From assembly GCA_963556145.1 (NCBI GenBank), contig OY744469.1:4498767-4562766 (forward strand): a DNA stretch of 64,000 nt, read 5' to 3'. The stretch is from Hygrocybe punicea (lineage: Eukaryota > Basidiomycota > Agaricomycetes > Agaricales > Hygrophoraceae). Shown one piece after another: positions 32,106-45,100 of this stretch. The number at the start of each line of letters is the position of its first letter. Position 1 is the first letter of the stretch. The position numbers and the translations under genes were made by a program. The notes under the pieces were generated by a model. It was not told the DNA's origin and did not search any database. It saw nothing but the letters and a program-made list of their open reading frames with translations.

Positions 32106-32974
32106 TGTAGATGCAGGTTCAGGGTGGCTTCGGAACATAAGATCCTAACCTAGGGGTGTCAGCATGAAAGCGACGGTGGATAATTAGTGTCGGGGATTGT
32201 GGTAAAAGGATAGGAATGTAAAGCCACCATATAAACTAAGAAAATGGACAAAACAAACAACTAAATGAAGAACTGGTGATGAACGGACTGAAAATGGATA
32301 AATAACAATAAACCCGATGATGCTGATGATGTCAGGTATGGCGGGTCAGGTTGGGTCAGGTCAGAAACAATGAATGAATAATGGAACAAGGATAAGGATG
32401 ACAAAGTGAACTATAAAAGTCTAAGGGTTTATGAGGATGAGCATTTTGAAGGGATTAAAACATGATTCTGACTATAAGGAAATGGGGACTAAGGGTATCT
32501 CTTTTTGTATGGTCGTCGGGGACTGTTTTTATGGTACATGAGTGAGTAGTCTACTTTTGGACTTGTCTATTTTGGCTGATGGCAAACTACAAAGAGAAGT
32601 TGGAATGGGGATGTAAAGAGGGGGGTTGCGATGCGACGAAGACAGGAAAATGGAAGGGAAAACAAATATCCATGAAAAAGATCTGAAATGTCCTACATAT
32701 CTCCGAAAGGATGAGGGGATGATATATAAGGCAAGTCCGAAGTCAGGAATCACGTTCGATGAGATCCATCTCTTATAATTGGAACTCTGGGGCTTATGAG
32801 GCCACTGGATTTGGTCCAAAAGCGGCCATGACAAAGCGGCATACGTCGGGTCACATCACGTCACATTGCGTCAGGTTATGTCGGGTTGGAATGGGAGTTG
32901 TTTGGAGGCATTGGGTTTGTCCAGATTTGTGATATATCGATGATACAAACTCAGAAGGATGTTGAGTCTCTACA
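32106..32974 (-). repeat. 5' LTR of a truncated family B gypsy element
   Basis: 869 bp, TGTAGATGC to GTCTCTACA on the plus strand. Homologous copies are at 53464-54360 and 62563-63959. It is inserted into the gag of a family D element (codons for FHDD). Only about 600 bp of internal sequence remains, so its 3' half and the second target copy are missing. Confidence 0.82.
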
Positions 32975-34040
32975 TCATCATGGAAATGGTCAGGTTTGCT
33001 ATACTGCATCCTCATTTCAACCCGCTGCTTGAGCTCAGGGTCGAATCCAGCCTCGTACGCCAGATTTCGTTCACGTTCTGAGATCCGTTTCCTGTCAAGT
33101 AAGAAACCCGCAATACAGAAGAACTCTCTATAATATTCTCCCAACTCTGCATGGGTACAGATCCCATGTCAGGCTTGTGTAATAGTAAGTCGATCAAGAT
33201 CCACAACCGAATATTGTCGATCGTCCTCAGCACCAGGATATAATTGTATAACCGCTTTACAAAATTGCCACCGGCCGCTGCCAGTAAACGATCCCAAATC
33301 TCGAAGTCAGCTATACTGGCATACCAAAGACTATGTTTAATTTTGCCCATGTCATCGAGTTTGGCCTTGTCTGCTAAAAGGTTGACTTTGTCGAAGAAAT
33401 GTTTAAGGTTTAACAGGTTCCCATCGAAGGTCGGAGCTGTGGCATGGCCACGTGCAGCCATTTGTAGGGGAGTGGACATGATGGGTGTGAGAACAGGAAT
33501 CGAGGACATAGATGTAGATGGAATGGGAACAATGGGAACCAGAATTGATGATGTAAAAACTATAGGAGACAAGATCACAAGATTTGAAAAATCGGGAGGC
33601 GGAACACTAAAATTCATGGATAACGACATTGAGGAGACAGACAAGATGATACTAGATGTTGGAATGGGAATTGGAGATGAAATTGAAGATGGGACAATAG
33701 ACAGAATGGTACTAGAAATGGAAGCTGATTGTTGTTGAGCAGAAGACAATGAAGTTGGTGTGGAAGGAGGTGAGCTTAATTCGGAAGAATCGTCCAAAGA
33801 GATGCGGATGACCAGGATTTCGAGGGGTAAATTGATAGGTTCTGGACTATTGGACGGAGTAAATAAAGGGGTACCAGATCCTGACACAAGTGGAAGGGCA
33901 GTGTGCAAAGCTAGGTGCTCAGGTACATCAAATAATACTTCCTCTTGGTTTGTCGGATCGTTAACCGAAAGTGAAAGTTCTTCTTGAAGGGTTCGTGTAT
34001 GTGACCGGAGTCGAGAAGCAATAGGGGACCTGGGTTGATT
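32975..34040 (-). pseudogene. gag fragment of a family D gypsy element
   Basis: In element sense coding begins within about 15-20 bases of the primer site with no ATG and gives RTLQEELSL, VPEHLALH and LPLVSGSGTPL, matching family A Gag residue by residue. It continues through the Ser/Pro-rich region, QMAARGHATAPTFDGN (capsid start), and after a shift near 33150-33240 MGEYYREFF to KPDHFHDD. There it is cut by the family B LTR at 32974. One TGA lies near 33170. Zinc knuckle, protease and pol are absent. Confidence 0.8.
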
Positions 34041-34054
34041 TGTACTTGAACCAC

Positions 34055-34072
34055 TCCTCGCGGTGGGATCCA
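34055..34072 (-). other. Primer binding site, family D
   Basis: TGGATCCCACCGCGAGGA in element sense, one base different from the family A and B sites. Confidence 0.7.
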
Positions 34073-34074
34073 GT

Positions 34075-34550
34075 TGTGACGGTGAGTGGGGTTGTAGATC
34101 CAGATGGGAATCTACTATGAAGGGTGATCAATCAGTAGAAGTGATCAGAGGAGTGGCAAGTAGGGAATCCGAGGTCATGTAAGTGGGAGCCGGAGAGGAT
34201 TGGACCTATCCGATTGGTCAGGTTGGTTTCCGGATTGATTTGGGAATTGGATCCAGTTGGGTCGTGGAGTAGACAGAGAGTTCTTAGATATAGTAAAGGT
34301 GGGTTTGTTATGGGATAACGGAAAGTGATGAGAGACTTAGTACGAAAGAGTTCTGTGCTTTTTGGAGTGAAGAGTCAACTTGTATTATTGGTACAACTAT
34401 CTCTACATTTTATAGTACTTAAACAAGGTGGTGCTCTGCACAGGCTGGTTAGGAGAAGAGGCAGTAAACATCAGATCTACTGAAACATATCAAACCGACC
34501 AGTGTCTCTATGAAACGTGATAGGAGCTGTAGTATAGGAGTGAACTGGTG
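34075..34550 (-). repeat. 5' LTR of the family D element (right end uncertain)
   Basis: It starts TGTGACGG on the plus strand and shares blocks such as GGGTGATCA and AGTGATCAGAGGAG with the LTRs at 58277-58873 and 63270-63865. Its far end cannot be fixed; similarity fades near 34550. Confidence 0.65.
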
Positions 34551-34751
34551 TTGATGATCATCGCAATGAGGATGTATACAATTGGGTTGAGTGACTCGGA
34601 AACCCATGCCCCACCAATTCTGGTCGAAAATCTGTGCCTGGAAAGCCCCAAAATGGCCCCAGCGACCGCGACCAACAAACATTTCCACTCACGCATCACT
34701 CATGACACACAGATGAACGGAGCCATGAAGCAGAAGGAAAACACCCACCGT

Positions 34752-34878
34752 TGGACTAGGCAGGGGAGTCCTGAGCTAGTCGCAGGCTCAAGGAAAGCTG
34801 GGATCTGGATACGGATAAGGGTCTGTCTACTACATGTCTAAACTAGGTAGTCCAACAGTCACGTGACCCACTACTACA
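34752..34878. mobile_element. 127-bp TG...CA element, third copy of the short family
   Basis: The ends are TGGACTAGG and CACTACTACA, with internal CACGTGAC. It is flanked by CCGT and ACGT (one mismatch). It is related to 12506-12663 and 38567-38722 but shorter and more diverged. Confidence 0.6.
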
Positions 34879-34929
34879 ACGTGCAACGGGTTTAGCCTGT
34901 GCACCCCCAGGTATGCCCATCCTCGCCGT

Positions 34930-37000
34930 TTCTGTGGTTGCTGAGCAGGAAAACACGTCCCAACATGTCATATGCTGTTCTCGACGCGTCCCAGCACTCT
35001 CGCCCCCATTTGGCCCCCATTTGGCCACCCATTCGCGTGCACAGGCTCACCATTGTCCCCTGGATACAATCCCAGGCCCCTCCCCATCGCTTGATCCCAC
35101 GCGGTTCCTGGAAAACCACATCAATGCTCAACAAACCCCGTTCTCAACCCATCCCATCGCATTTCCCCCCATTTCACACCTGAATCACCTACCATTCGTG
35201 TCTACGGACTTGCAGTCATCCCTAGATACAAGCCCGGACCCATCCTGAGCATCTAAGCCCATGTCAGCCCCAGGAAAATGTGTCTGTGCATGAAGTGATC
35301 CACCTGCCCCCATTTCGTGCCGGAATGACCCCCGTTTTGCATCTATGCCCTCGACGTCATCCTCAGAAGCAACCCATGACACTGGCCCACTGTCTACGCC
35401 CATGCTATCACCGGAAAGCCATGCCAATGTACAGCAAACCCTGTTCTCCACCAGTCCCAGCATGTCCACCCCCGTTTCACCCCCGTTTCATGCCACGTTC
35501 CCATCTATGGACTTGCCATGGCCCTGGATAAAACCTAGGTATTCCCACTGTCTATGCCCATGCCATCACCAGAAACCTGTGTCATCGTCCAGCAAACACG
35601 GCTTTCGACACATCCCCTCATCCGCCCTTGTGTTTCATGCCCAAATTGCTCCTGTTTATGTCTATGAACTCGCCTTCGTCATCCAGGCAAGCAGCCCTTT
35701 CCGCATTCAAGCCCTCAACATCGTGCCATGTCACCCGACTTCGTGTCCCAGCCAAGTCAACATCTCCAGCCGCTCACGCCCTCATTGGACCTCCCTGTCA
35801 CCTCGCATCGCTTCCTATGACCCCACGATGCCAGTCACAAGCCCTCACTTGCCATCCTCACTGTCATCAACACCTCACATGTTGCCACATCATCCTTCCT
35901 CGTGCCCCCCCCGTACTCAACATCCCTGGCCACTCACATCTTTGTTGGACTACCCGCTGCTTCGTACAACTTTCCACAACCCCACAACGTCCCTTGCGAG
36001 TCCGTACCAGCTGCCCATGCCATTATCGAGGCTCCACACGTGTCCCACATCAACCCACCTCATACTCCACCTATTCAATGTTCCTGGCCACTCACGCCCT
36101 CGTTGGTCCCCTCTGCAGCCTCATATGGCTTCTCAAGTCCCCACAATGCCCCTCGCAAGCTCTCACAAGTCATCCTCGCTGTCATCAATGTCCCACACGT
36201 GTGCCACATCAACCAACCTCATGTCCCCACCAAGTCAACACCTGCTCCCACCTTTGTCAGACCATCTGCCGCCTCGTACAGCCTCCCAGGGTCCCACACC
36301 ATCGTTCACAAGCAAGTACAAACTGTCTTTGCCATTATTGATGCTCCACGCCATGCCACGTCACCCCACCCCATGCACCCATCTACATGACATCTCCGGC
36401 CGCTCATGTCTTCGTTGGACCACCTGCAGCCTTGTACCAGTTCCTGGCACACCACATCATCCCTTGTAAGCCCGTACTACCCATCCCCCATTGTGTTCAG
36501 GCATCATACCATGCCGCCTCATACCTGCATTCCCAGACCCAACGACCCGCATACAACCACCTCCCACACCCACATTCACACCCCCACACCTCTGGATGAC
36601 CCTCTCCTGTCCCAAACACATCCCCCCCTGTCCCTCATCATCCCATGCAAGCGGCCACGTCACCCCCACTTCCCAGCCACCTTTGCCCTCGTTTTGCCCC
36701 CGTTTACCCACCGTCTTCGTCCATGCCCCCTCTGTCATGCCCAGACACCACAAAGGATGTGCCAGCATCTGCGCCTCAGCCATCCCCCAAACACTACCAT
36801 CTTCGACCACCCATGCATTTCCAGCTGCCTACGCTCACATTTCACCTCCATTTCACCCACCGTCTGCGTCCTTACCCCCACCTTCATCCCCAGACACCAT
36901 GAATGACATGCCGCCAGTGCATACACCTGTGCCATCCTTGAAATACCGTTGTCATTGCCATCGTCATCTGCCCACGCATTTCCAGCTGCATCCACCCTCA
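34930..37000. repeat. Degenerate satellite, unit about 157 bp, G-poor on the plus strand
   Basis: Related blocks return at nearly regular distance. A CTCACGCCCTCGTTGGAC-like block begins near 35772, 35932, 36090, 36244 and 36402 (steps 160, 158, 154, 158). A GGAAA-centred block lies near 34950, 35110, 35274, 35413 and 35571. A CATTTCCAGCTGC block repeats near 36665, 36813 and 36965. The plus strand is strongly C-rich and G-poor. The region holds overlapping open frames up to 374 codons that I regard as a by-product of composition. Confidence 0.65.
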
Positions 37001-38485
37001 TTTTGTGCCCAATCTGCCCACTGTCACCATCTACACCCTCTCCATCATCCCTAACAGCAAGTATCAAGACACCCACAGTGTTTGTGCCCACATCGTGCCC
37101 AAGACCATGGCCAATGAGACCAGCACCACCTCCTTTAGCCCTTGTCAAACCCTCACGCATCTACCCACCATGAAAGTATCATGAAAACACCACCTACATT
37201 GCCCCAGTCCATTTCCCAGTATGCCATCTCAGTCCGCCCACACCGTCAACATCCATCCCGATCCTCGCCCTATGACATACCGACCTCCACCACTCGCTTC
37301 CTGCTCCCCTGTCCTCTCACACCCTCGAATGACTTCACAAAACCACAATCCACATCACAAAACCCCACATTCCATCTTATCCACGCACGTCATCCACCTC
37401 TGTTTCCCAACGTCGCCCTATGCCATACTGCCACACCTGACATACCCACTGACCCAGGAGACCTGCTATCACACCCGACCACCCATTCTCAACCAACCTG
37501 CCACATCAGGCTTTTAGTTCCAGATCTGTGACCAGCATCACAACACCCGACTATGAACCTGGACGTGCTCCCAACACCCAACTGCAAATCAGCGGCATCC
37601 AGTTCCGGTTCCAGCTCAATTCGAGCAGCAGTGCTCAATTTGAGCATCTGGTTCCGGTTCCAGTTTTACAACCCATACCCACCTAACCCAACCCTATGAA
37701 AACCCTGTCACCATCCATCGGCAGAAGAATTAAATAAATAGATAGATCAAATAAAAAGTAAGAAAGATATAAGAAAGAAAATGAAAAGATAAAAGAGATA
37801 GACTTGTCCTGCAACCTGCTACACCTGCTACACTAGTTCCCAACACACCTGGCACCTGTATTATCCACCCGACACACCCGCTTATGAATCCGTCGCACCC
37901 AATGAACCCGCTTATGAACCTGATGCACCACTTCACTTGTTCCCCATGCACCCAACTCATCCACTTGTGCACCTGCATTAAACCCGTTTACATCGTTCTC
38001 CGCTTTCCATGACCCACCCGACCCGCCACCATTTCACCCCAGACACAATGTTCCCTGTCTTGGTTTCGAATCCCACCTGACCTTTATTTCTCAGCTCCAT
38101 GAGGGAGAATGCTTCCCCACGGGTCCAAGCTGGTGCTGAACTGCCTTGTATGAGGCTGATATCACATCTGTTGATTATCGCCCCCATATTAGTATCGACA
38201 TATTGAACCTCTGCCATTGTCTATCACCTCTGCCATCATCTATCGAACCTCCATTGTCACCCATCAAACCTCCGTAAAATTGTATTGAACCTCCATTGTC
38301 ATCATATCATATTGAACCTCTGCCGTCGTCATATCATGTCTACCATTGTCATATCATGTCTACTGTTGTCATCATATCTCTATGCCCATGTCACCAAGCT
38401 TGTTTTATGCTTTCCACAGCCTATGCCACTGTTTCCGCCACCCGTTGACACAGCCACCGAAGCTGCCAACCCTAACTCGACCCGC
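37001..38485. other. Gene-free, low-G DNA between satellite and element C
   Basis: It has the same skewed composition as the satellite without a period I can follow. At 37560-37690 short CCAGTTCCGGTTCCAG-type repeats occur. At 37730-37800 there is an AAGATA-like A-rich tract, and at 38240-38400 repeated ATTGAACCTC and GTCATATCATGTC units. I see no gene. Confidence 0.45.
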
Positions 38486-39483
38486 TGATACGCAGTCTCT
38501 CCCTTTGGGCACGGAATCTCTCATATGGTCAATTCTACTTTCCCTACGACTCTTCCGCAGTCCCGCTGGAGTAGTTGTGCCTGGTCCATCACGTGACTTA
38601 GGTCTCACGGTTGGATCCCTTATGTAGGATTCCCTGTCTTAGTCTTAGTCCATCTTATGATATCCTATCCGATTCCGTCGTGACTTCCCCATTCATGTGT
38701 GAGCAGCCTCGGACCCACTCCACTGCGTACATGCGAAACATCAGCGCGCCGCCCGCGACTTGCGCGACTTACGCCGATCAACGTGCGCGTGACCGCGACA
38801 TCTTCGCTGTATCTTAACCGCGCGACCCGGTCTTAATATGCTGACACACGACTGTTAAACACGTCCTACACGTTCGGACACCGAGTCCGATACCAGAAAT
38901 GTAATTCATCCGGTTTATCTTCATCTTTTCGCCGACTTTCATGTGATATTCACTGATATTTCAAATCCTTCGCTATTCTGTTCCCGTTTTGTCGCTTTCA
39001 TGCGATATTTCGCTGCATTTCTATTTCACTCATCCACCCTTTCCCCCTATCCCTCTAGAATATAAAAAGTGTCCTGTAGTAGAAAATATGCAAAGAAGAA
39101 CCCAGTTCTCCCCTCTCCACTAGTTTGCGGCTTAAGTTTTAAAAAGATCTAGTCATTCTCACTCGAATCTGCATCTCTCCTCATTGCATACTCTCCGCTA
39201 TTGTGACCTAAGTCGTAGCACAGAACCTCCGTCTCGTCGCATCATCACCGCATATCGCGCTGTCATCTAGGACACCCAGCTAAGCCTTCCGATCCTTGTT
39301 TATCACTGCGTTGTGACATCGCGTTGTCTTGCAACTCTTCGCGTTTGTTTATTTTATCGCGCATATTATCACACACTATCGCGTTATTGTCGGGAGTGTC
39401 CCCAAGTCTCGTTCGCACCTTTGCGACGTTTTTCATCATTTATTATCTCTTTATCCGGGGTCATAGACGTGGAAACCATATCA
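38486..39483 (+). repeat. 5' LTR of element C (998 bp, contains a short insertion)
   Basis: It matches the 3' LTR at 47479-48315 apart from point changes and a 156-bp insertion at 38567-38722. TATA box TATAAAAAG is at 39061-39069. Confidence 0.92.
38567..38722. mobile_element. 156-bp TG...CA element inside the 5' LTR of C
   Basis: It is absent from the 3' LTR. It begins TGGAGTAGTTGTGCC and ends CCACTCCA, is related to 12506-12663 in reverse orientation, and is flanked by CCGC and CTGC (a 4-bp duplication with one change). Confidence 0.72.
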
Positions 39484-39488
39484 TTTTC

Positions 39489-39505
39489 TGGAGCCCACCG
39501 CGAGG
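39489..39505 (+). other. Primer binding site of element C
   Basis: TGGAGCCCACCGCGAGG lies five bases after the LTR. It is the same tRNA primer as families A and B despite unrelated LTRs. Confidence 0.75.
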
Positions 39506-39556
39506 GGACTTAAAATCTAAACCACTCCTTCGACTAACGCATCTAGTTCGAGCACC

Positions 39557-42175
39557 ATAGCTACCAACAGATATCGTACTCGTAGCTCAGTACAGCGTCA
39601 AGCGCAACAACGTGCGACAACCTCTCGGAATATCCCCGACTTCGACAGCGATCTCGACGAACTCACTGAAAGTTCCTCCGATTCCGAACACGATACCTCA
39701 CATCAATTTTGTTCTCATTCACCTCGCACACCTCTTGATTTTCACGATTCTCCGTGTGATTACAATCCACAATCTCCCACACCAGCTAGCAGTTCTTTAT
39801 CTCGACACACTTCCAACCCCTCTTCCGGTCCGCTTTCTAACTTACCATCCACATCCACTCTCGATTCTTCTATTCCTATTCTACCGAGCACCTCCTCATC
39901 ATCTACCTCATCGCGTCCACCCACGCCACCACCCGCAGCTCAAACAATGGCGACTCCACCGCAAATGCCCGCTCGCGGTCATAATACCGCTCCCAGTTTC
40001 TCGCCGGAGCACCCGCGCGAACTTTGCCGATACTTTGACGAGCTCGAGGCCCAATTCGATTCGTGCGCAGTAGCCGACGCTGTTGACAAAAAGAGATATG
40101 CGTTGCGCTATCTTGACATAGACACCGCTGAACTTTGGGAATCGCTCGATGAGTATGAACTGGCATCGACTTACGAAGAGTTCACAAAGGCTGTGTATAA
40201 GCTTTATCCTGGTTCGGAAGACGAGAGGAAATGGTCCATATCGGATATGGAGAAACTCGTCGAGAACCAACATCAGTCGGGAATCGCAAACATCATAGAG
40301 CTTGGCGCTTATCATCGCGCGTTCCTCACTATCACGAAATTTCTCTGTAAAAAGAATCGCATCTCCGAAGCTGAGCAAAGTCGCGCGTACATTCGCGGGT
40401 TCCAAAAGTCTCTCTGGACGCGCATCACGCAGCGACTACAGCTAAAGCTACCTGATCACTTTCCCGATGACCCCTATCTGCTACATGAAATCCAAGCGGC
40501 AGCGCAGTTCGTTCTTCATGGTACCGGTCCCACGAACGCGCCTAAGGAAGGTAAACCAACGTCCGCGACCTCTTCCGAGTCTTCTTCGATCAAACAGGAC
40601 GATGTCACACTCATCGTCGATACTGTGGTCCAAGCGGTAAATAAAATTATGGATCCGCACGCATCTATAAGCTCTGCACCATGCTCCCATACCTCCCATA
40701 CCGCTGCTCATGCGCCCCCTACGAGAACGACTCAGTCCAAGACAGCGGCGAATGGCAATTGCCACTTCTGCAACCTACCCGGTCACTTTAGGCCGAACTG
40801 CCCACATGTGATTGAATATATCAATGCTGGACGCATCCGAGAAAATATCGACAAGAAAATCGTTCTACCCTCTGGCGCTTTCTGTCCGCACCAATTACCC
40901 GGCAATTCTATGAAGGAGTGCATCGATGAATGGCATCGTCGCAATCCCGGTCAATTAGCTGCGACGCAACAAACCAGTACCAACAATGTCGGTCAAATGA
41001 TGTATAGCGTATCTCCTGCAGTTCACGCTAATGTCCTGGCGTTGGCGATGAGCTCTAACGACTTGCGCATTGAGGAACTGGAGCGCGAACCTTTCGCGCT
41101 TAAAAAGGTAAAGTTTGACGGCGTAGAGATTCCTCGTCAGCGCAAACCTGTCCCGTCTACCACCAGTTTACCTCGTCCATGCGCTCAGCCTGCGCCTGAT
41201 CAATCAACTGCGCAACAAGCCCCTTTGCCTGCGACACCCGCTCCTACCGCAGAACCGCCCATCCATCCCTTCGCATCCGCACTGGAAACCGCGTACCGCC
41301 CACCACACGAACGTAATTTTGCAGATCCACCGTTAAAACAATCTAAGGATAAAGAACCCGCGTATCGCACTCAAGCCCCTATCCAGGACTCTAAGATTAT
41401 TAGTGAGGTTTACTCGCGCTCTATGGCGGCTCCCTGTGTCATGCTCACACCAATGGAATTGTTCTCAATTTCTCCGGACTGTCGTTCGAAACTTCGCGAT
41501 GATATTACGCCCAAGTGAGTCCAACCTCCTGGCGCATCACCGGTAAAAGTTAACATCTTCACCGACGACCCACTTCCTTTTGCGTCATGCGAGAACACTT
41601 GCAAAAATGCCTCCGCTGAACCGCAACCCATCATTGTTCCCGACCCGTATGAGACCTACCTCATGAGTCTCTTGCCAGGCGAAATTCCTGAAATCCTTAC
41701 CGTCGCAAAAGAATCGCACGCTCTACACGCCTTTAATTTGCTCGTCGATGGACAAGAACAAGTCGGTAGCATCATTGACCCTGGTTCTCAGATTGTCGCA
41801 ATGTCGGAAGACGTCTGCCATCAGTTTAGCCTTCCCTACGACCCGGCGATTTGTCTCAATATGCAGTCGGCGAATGGTTCGATTGATCAGTCCCTGGGTC
41901 TCACGCGGAATGTTCCTTGTAAAATTGGCGACATCACACTTTTCCTTCAGATGCATGTCATCCATGACCCCGCGTACCATATTCTCCTGGGACGACTGTT
42001 CAACGTACTTACGGAAAGCGTTGTCAAGAATTACCGCAACGAAGACCAGACGATTACGATACGCGATCCAAATTCGAACAGATCAGCGACAATTCCAATG
42101 TACCCTCGAAGCGAAGCACGACGGCGCGGCGTACCCCTACACTCGTCCTCGGTTTTTATCAACAAGGGGAACTGA
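39557..42175 (+). pseudogene. gag-protease of element C, one in-frame TGA
   Basis: The frame is open from ATA 39557-39559 (context ACCATAGCT, as in family A) and gives 130 codons before the first ATG (39947, MATPPQMPARGHNTAPS). Capsid-like sequence follows, then zinc knuckle CHFCNLPGHFRPNC near 40765-40805. TGA at 41516-41518 interrupts the frame. Beyond it the same frame continues through PYETYLMSLLPGEIPE and a protease with IIDPGSQIVAM to 42175. The TGA replaces what may have been CGA, so mutation is likelier than read-through. The protease motif D-P-G-S differs from D-S/T-G. Confidence 0.82.
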
Positions 42176-45100
42176 GCGCACTAGATGACAGAGACATCGC
42201 GCTAGTAATAGTGCACGACGAACATACCAACGCTACGTACATTGAATCTTATACCCATTTAGCGGACTTGTCGTCTTTGTCTACAGTTCCCCGCGTCTAT
42301 CTTTCCGCCTGCAATTTTCCTAATGGTTCCCCGTCTACTCCAGTATGCTCAACCTCTGTTTCTCCTTCGTCGCCAGATCCCTTGTCATCCTTTTCCTATT
42401 CAGCTTCATCCGCATCTCCTTCTACACTATCAGATGACTTCGCCAGCGTTTTTGCTGCCCAAAAGAAAGTCTACAAGCCCGTCGCTTGCAAGGTCAAGCC
42501 TGTCATCGCTGAACTCCCCAACAAATTCCATATAAAACGCAAAATCACTGGCGATCCGCTTGCCGAACTTCCTGACCTCGATCCGAATCCTCCACCTTTC
42601 ATCCCCACAGACCGCTACACGCAGGAACGTCGCGATGCGTTTGACAAAGTTCACGAAGGCGACTTCCTCTGGCCGGCTGAGCGCGCACTAATGCATGACT
42701 TTATACACAAACAAGAGAAAGGTTTTGCGTGGACTGACAACGAGCGCAGAAGATTTCGCACTGATTTCTTTCCACCCGTCGAGTTTCCCGTATTACCGCA
42801 CACTCCCTGGGTCCAGCGCAACATTCCTATTCCTCCTGGTATTTATGAGGAAGTATGCAATATTATTCGCCATAAAATCGAAGCCAAAGTCTACAAACCC
42901 TCGAACTCCTCCTATCGCTCGCGTTGGTTTACGGTTCTGAAGAAAGGCGGTAAAACGCTTCGCATCGTTCACAGTCTTGAGCCTCTTAATGCAGTGACCA
43001 TCGCACATTCTGGCGTACCTCCTATCCCCGAACACATGGCCGAACAGTTCGCTGGCCGATCCTGTGGCGCCTGCTTTGATTTATATGTCGGATACGACGA
43101 GCGACCTATCGCCGAGTCCTCGCGCGACTATACCACCTTCCAAACACCTTTCGGAGCGTTGCGACTTGTTACTCTACCTATGGGATGGACAAATTCAGTC
43201 CCGATATTCCATGACGACGTTACTTTCATCCTGCAACCCGAGATCCCGCAGTGGACGATACCTTACATCGACGATGTACCAGTCAAAGGCCCTAAATCGT
43301 CCTATCTCCTACACGACGGCACTTACAAAACTATTGCCGCAAACCCGGGCATTCGCCGCTTCGTCTGGGAACATTTCACTACGCTTAATCGCATTGTCCA
43401 ATGCATGAAATACTGTGGGGGAACCTTTTCTGCCTTCAAGTCTACCCTCTGCGCTCCTGAAATCACAGTAGTAGGCCATCGCTGCACAACAAACGGCTGT
43501 TTACCCGACAAAGAGAAACTAGCCACGATTCGTAACTGGGGCCCTTGCCACAACCTCTCTGACGTCCGCTCGTTCCTTGGTACAGTAGGCGTTCTTCGAA
43601 TCTTTATCCGCAACTTCGCGCAACATGCGCATCATCTTGTTAAACTCACGCGCAAAGACGCACCCTTCGAATTTGGTCCCAACCAGATCGCCGCTCAGGC
43701 AGACCTGAAACAAGCCGTTCTTGATTCACCTGCGCTTCGTCTGATCGACTACACTTCAAATTCGCCGGTCATTCTTGCTGTCGACACATCCTACATCGCT
43801 GTTGGATACATCCTCTGTCAATGTGATCCCGACAACCCTTCTCGCCGTTTCTACAACCGCTTTGGTTCTATCACACTAAATGATCGCAAGTCGCGCTTCT
43901 CTCAACCTAAACTAGAAATCTTCGGTCTTTATCGCGCGCTCTGTGACCTGCGGCTGTACTTAATCAGCATTCGTAATCTCATCATCGAGGTAGACGCGCG
44001 CTACATTACAGGCATGCTACGCAACCCAGACATCGTGCCAAGTGCTAGCGTTAACCGCTGGGTCGCCACGATTCTCACTTTCCACTGCACTATAGTCCAC
44101 GTCCCGGGTACGCACCATGGCCTGGATGGTCTTTCGAGGCGTGTACAACAACCTCTGGATTCTCCGCCGGAAAAGGACAGCGTAGAAGAAACTGAAGACT
44201 GGATCGACCGCCTCTATGGTTTCGCGCATATGATCAATACTCCTCATCCGTCCCTGCGTTCGTTGCGATCTTGTTCCGCTTTCGCCGCGCTCGTGACTGG
44301 GGACAGTCACCATTTCAGTGAGGAGGAAGGATCCAATCCTACGCTCACCTATGACGACGTACCGCGCACTGATGCTGCTCGCAGAGAAGACGATCGCATA
44401 ACCCTAGTAAAGAAATGGCTCAGCAACTTAGATTGCCCGATCGGCCTCGCCGATTCCGACTACGCGACCTTCATCCGATACTGTACAGACTTTTTCCTCG
44501 ACGGAACTAGACTATGGCGCAAAGACCAGAATGGCACGCACAAGTTAGTCATATCGCGTGATCACCGAACATCAATTATGCAACAAGCCCACGACGAAGT
44601 AGGACACAAAGGATTATACGCAACTCACGCTATGATCGCAGAACGCTTCTGGTGGCCACACATGCAAGCCGATATTCACTGGTTTGTTCACACATGCCAT
44701 CTTTGCCAGCTTCGCCAATCCCGTCAGGTTCTCATTCCCCCTGTCGTCGCAACGCCCACCCCACTTTTCGCCAAAATATTCATCGACACGATGCACTTAC
44801 CAACATCTAGCGGATACAAATATATAATCCAAGGACGCTGCTCGCTTACTCAGTACCCTGAATTCAGAATGCTTCGCAACGAAAACGCTCACGCAATCGG
44901 AGATTGGATATTCGAAGATATTCTCTGTCGATGGGGTTCTCTCCGCGAAATCATTACAGACAACGGACCCGCGCTCATCAAATCTCTCACTTATCTTTCG
45001 AAGCAATACCGCGTTAACCACATTCGCATCTCCGGCTACAAACGGTCTCGTGGAATGACCGCACTACGACGTTCGACAATCTCTCTTCAAAGCTGTGGAC

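Noticed and set aside
35345..36469. A 374-codon plus-strand frame and several overlapping ones
   Set aside because: They lie in the G-poor satellite, where stop codons are rare on this strand. No domain, Ser/Pro/His/Thr-biased, and homologous satellite units are read in different frames.
41516..41518. Programmed stop-codon read-through between gag and protease of element C
   Set aside because: Families A elements have a continuous frame here. A CGA-to-TGA mutation fits the other TGA lesions of this copy better.
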